Assembly: GCA_027023345.1 (NCBI GenBank)
Contig: JALVVO010000277.1
Coordinates: 1-5,800 of the forward strand
Source of the DNA: Thermaceae bacterium
Lineage (GTDB): Bacteria; Deinococcota; Deinococci; Deinococcales; Marinithermaceae
Direction: 5' to 3'
DNA length: 5,800 nt
Shown: positions 5,380 through 5,800 of the stretch, piece after piece
How the letters are laid out: every line of letters starts with the position of its first letter
How positions within the stretch are numbered: position 1 is the stretch's first letter
Translations under genes and position numbers: made by a program
Notes under the pieces: model-generated
Told to the model about the DNA's origin: nothing
Database searches by the model: none
Seen by the model: the letters and a program-made list of their open reading frames with translations, nothing else

Positions 5380-5800
5380 CGCCCTCGCCCGGGTCTACGG
5401 CGAACGCGGGGCGGACCTCGCACGGGAGGTGCTCGCCCTCGCCGAGACCCAAGAAAAGCGCCCGGGGCCGCTCGACCGGCTCGACCTTGCCCCCGGCGAG
5501 GGGCTCCTCATCGCCTACGGCGACCAGGTCAGGCGGGAAGGGGAGCCCGGGCTCCGGACCCTCGGCCGGTTCCTCGCCCGGTTGCCCGGGGGCTTTGGCG
5601 TCCACGTGCTTCCCATCCACCCCTACTCCTCCGACGACGGATTCTCGGTGATCGACTACTACGCCGTCCGCCCCGAGCTCGGGAGCTGGGCGGACGTCCA
5701 GGCCCTCGCCCGAGGCCGCCGGCTGATGCTGGACGCGGTGGTGAACCACGCCTCGAAGGAGAGCGTCTGGTTCAAGCGCTTTTCTCGCGGCGAGGGCCTG
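5351..5800 (+). CDS. GH13_18 sucrose phosphorylase-like enzyme, probably glucosylglycerate-phosphorylase type (3' end outside window)
   Basis: The first 150 residues, open to the right edge, are the start of a GH13 subfamily 18 phosphorylase. These enzymes split an alpha-glucoside with phosphate to give alpha-glucose 1-phosphate. Visible hallmarks are LLIAYGDQV (52-60), FGVHVLPIHPYSSDDGFSV (82-100), IDYYAV (101-106), PELGSWADV (108-116) and GH13 conserved region I, LDAVVNHAS (127-135), with Asp128, Asn132 and His133. The catalytic Asp and Glu lie beyond the window. From memory of the family, true sucrose phosphorylases have a DGADAGFDPIDH-like segment where this protein has SSDDGFSVIDY, which is the form in YcjM-like glucosylglycerate and in glucosylglycerol phosphorylases. 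The GTG start is chosen for the Shine-Dalgarno site at 5338 and because it retains the usual N-terminal helix with VYGERG (15-20). It overlaps the glycosyltransferase gene by 29 bases. GH13_18 is secure; the exact substrate is not. Confidence 0.9.
   Translation, partial: MKPARERLFSALARVYGERGADLAREVLALAETQEKRPGPLDRLDLAPGEGLLIAYGDQVRREGEPGLRTLGRFLARLPGGFGVHVLPIHPYSSDDGFSVIDYYAVRPELGSWADVQALARGRRLMLDAVVNHASKESVWFKRFSRGEGL

Noticed and set aside
5078..5749. Minus-strand open frame across the glycosyltransferase and phosphorylase junction
   Set aside because: It covers two well-supported + strand genes, and its translation is Arg/Pro/Gly-rich without family motifs.

Overview
The window is very GC-rich with a strong G/C bias at third codon positions. 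The binding-protein signal peptide ends in a Gly-Leu-Ala / Gln-Thr-Leu junction of a kind common in Thermales secreted proteins. Together these suggest a thermophile of the Thermus/Meiothermus/Oceanithermus group. That is an inference from style, not from a marker gene. All convincing genes lie on the + strand and form one compact operon. The only gap longer than a few bases is the 57 nt between the binding-protein gene and the first permease gene.

Layout: (1) 2-325, the C-terminal effector domain of a LacI/PurR-family repressor, cut by the window edge. (2) 322-1653, a secreted sugar-binding protein of an ABC importer, overlapping the repressor by ATGA. (3) 1654-1710, a short gap with a strong GC hairpin. 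(4) 1711-2970, a MalF-like permease with a DUF11/Ig-like domain inserted between its first two core membrane segments. (5) 2972-4150, a MalG-like permease with an extra N-terminal block of about 115 residues holding about four hydrophobic segments. (6) 4150-5379, a GT4-type glycosyltransferase. (7) 5351 to beyond the right edge, the first 150 residues of a GH13_18 (sucrose phosphorylase-like) enzyme that starts at GTG inside the glycosyltransferase gene.

How they may work together: the repressor probably senses a sugar and controls the operon. The binding protein and two permeases import a glycoside. The GH13_18 enzyme probably phosphorolyses an alpha-glucoside to glucose 1-phosphate. Its SSDDGFSVIDY segment resembles the glucosylglycerate/glucosylglycerol phosphorylase branch (YcjM-like) more than true sucrose phosphorylases. 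The order binding protein, permease, permease, GH13_18 recalls E. coli ycjNOP with ycjM. The glycosyltransferase in between is the puzzling member. It could make or extend a compatible solute such as glucosylglycerate or mannosylglucosylglycerate, or it could be part of an uncharacterised glycoside cycle. No ATPase subunit is visible, so the importer may use a shared MalK/MsmK-type ATPase encoded elsewhere.

The most unusual structure is in the transporter. One permease carries a beta-rich extracytoplasmic insert at the position equivalent to the E. coli MalF P2 loop, and its partner carries extra N-terminal membrane segments. No RNA genes, CRISPR arrays or mobile elements were seen.
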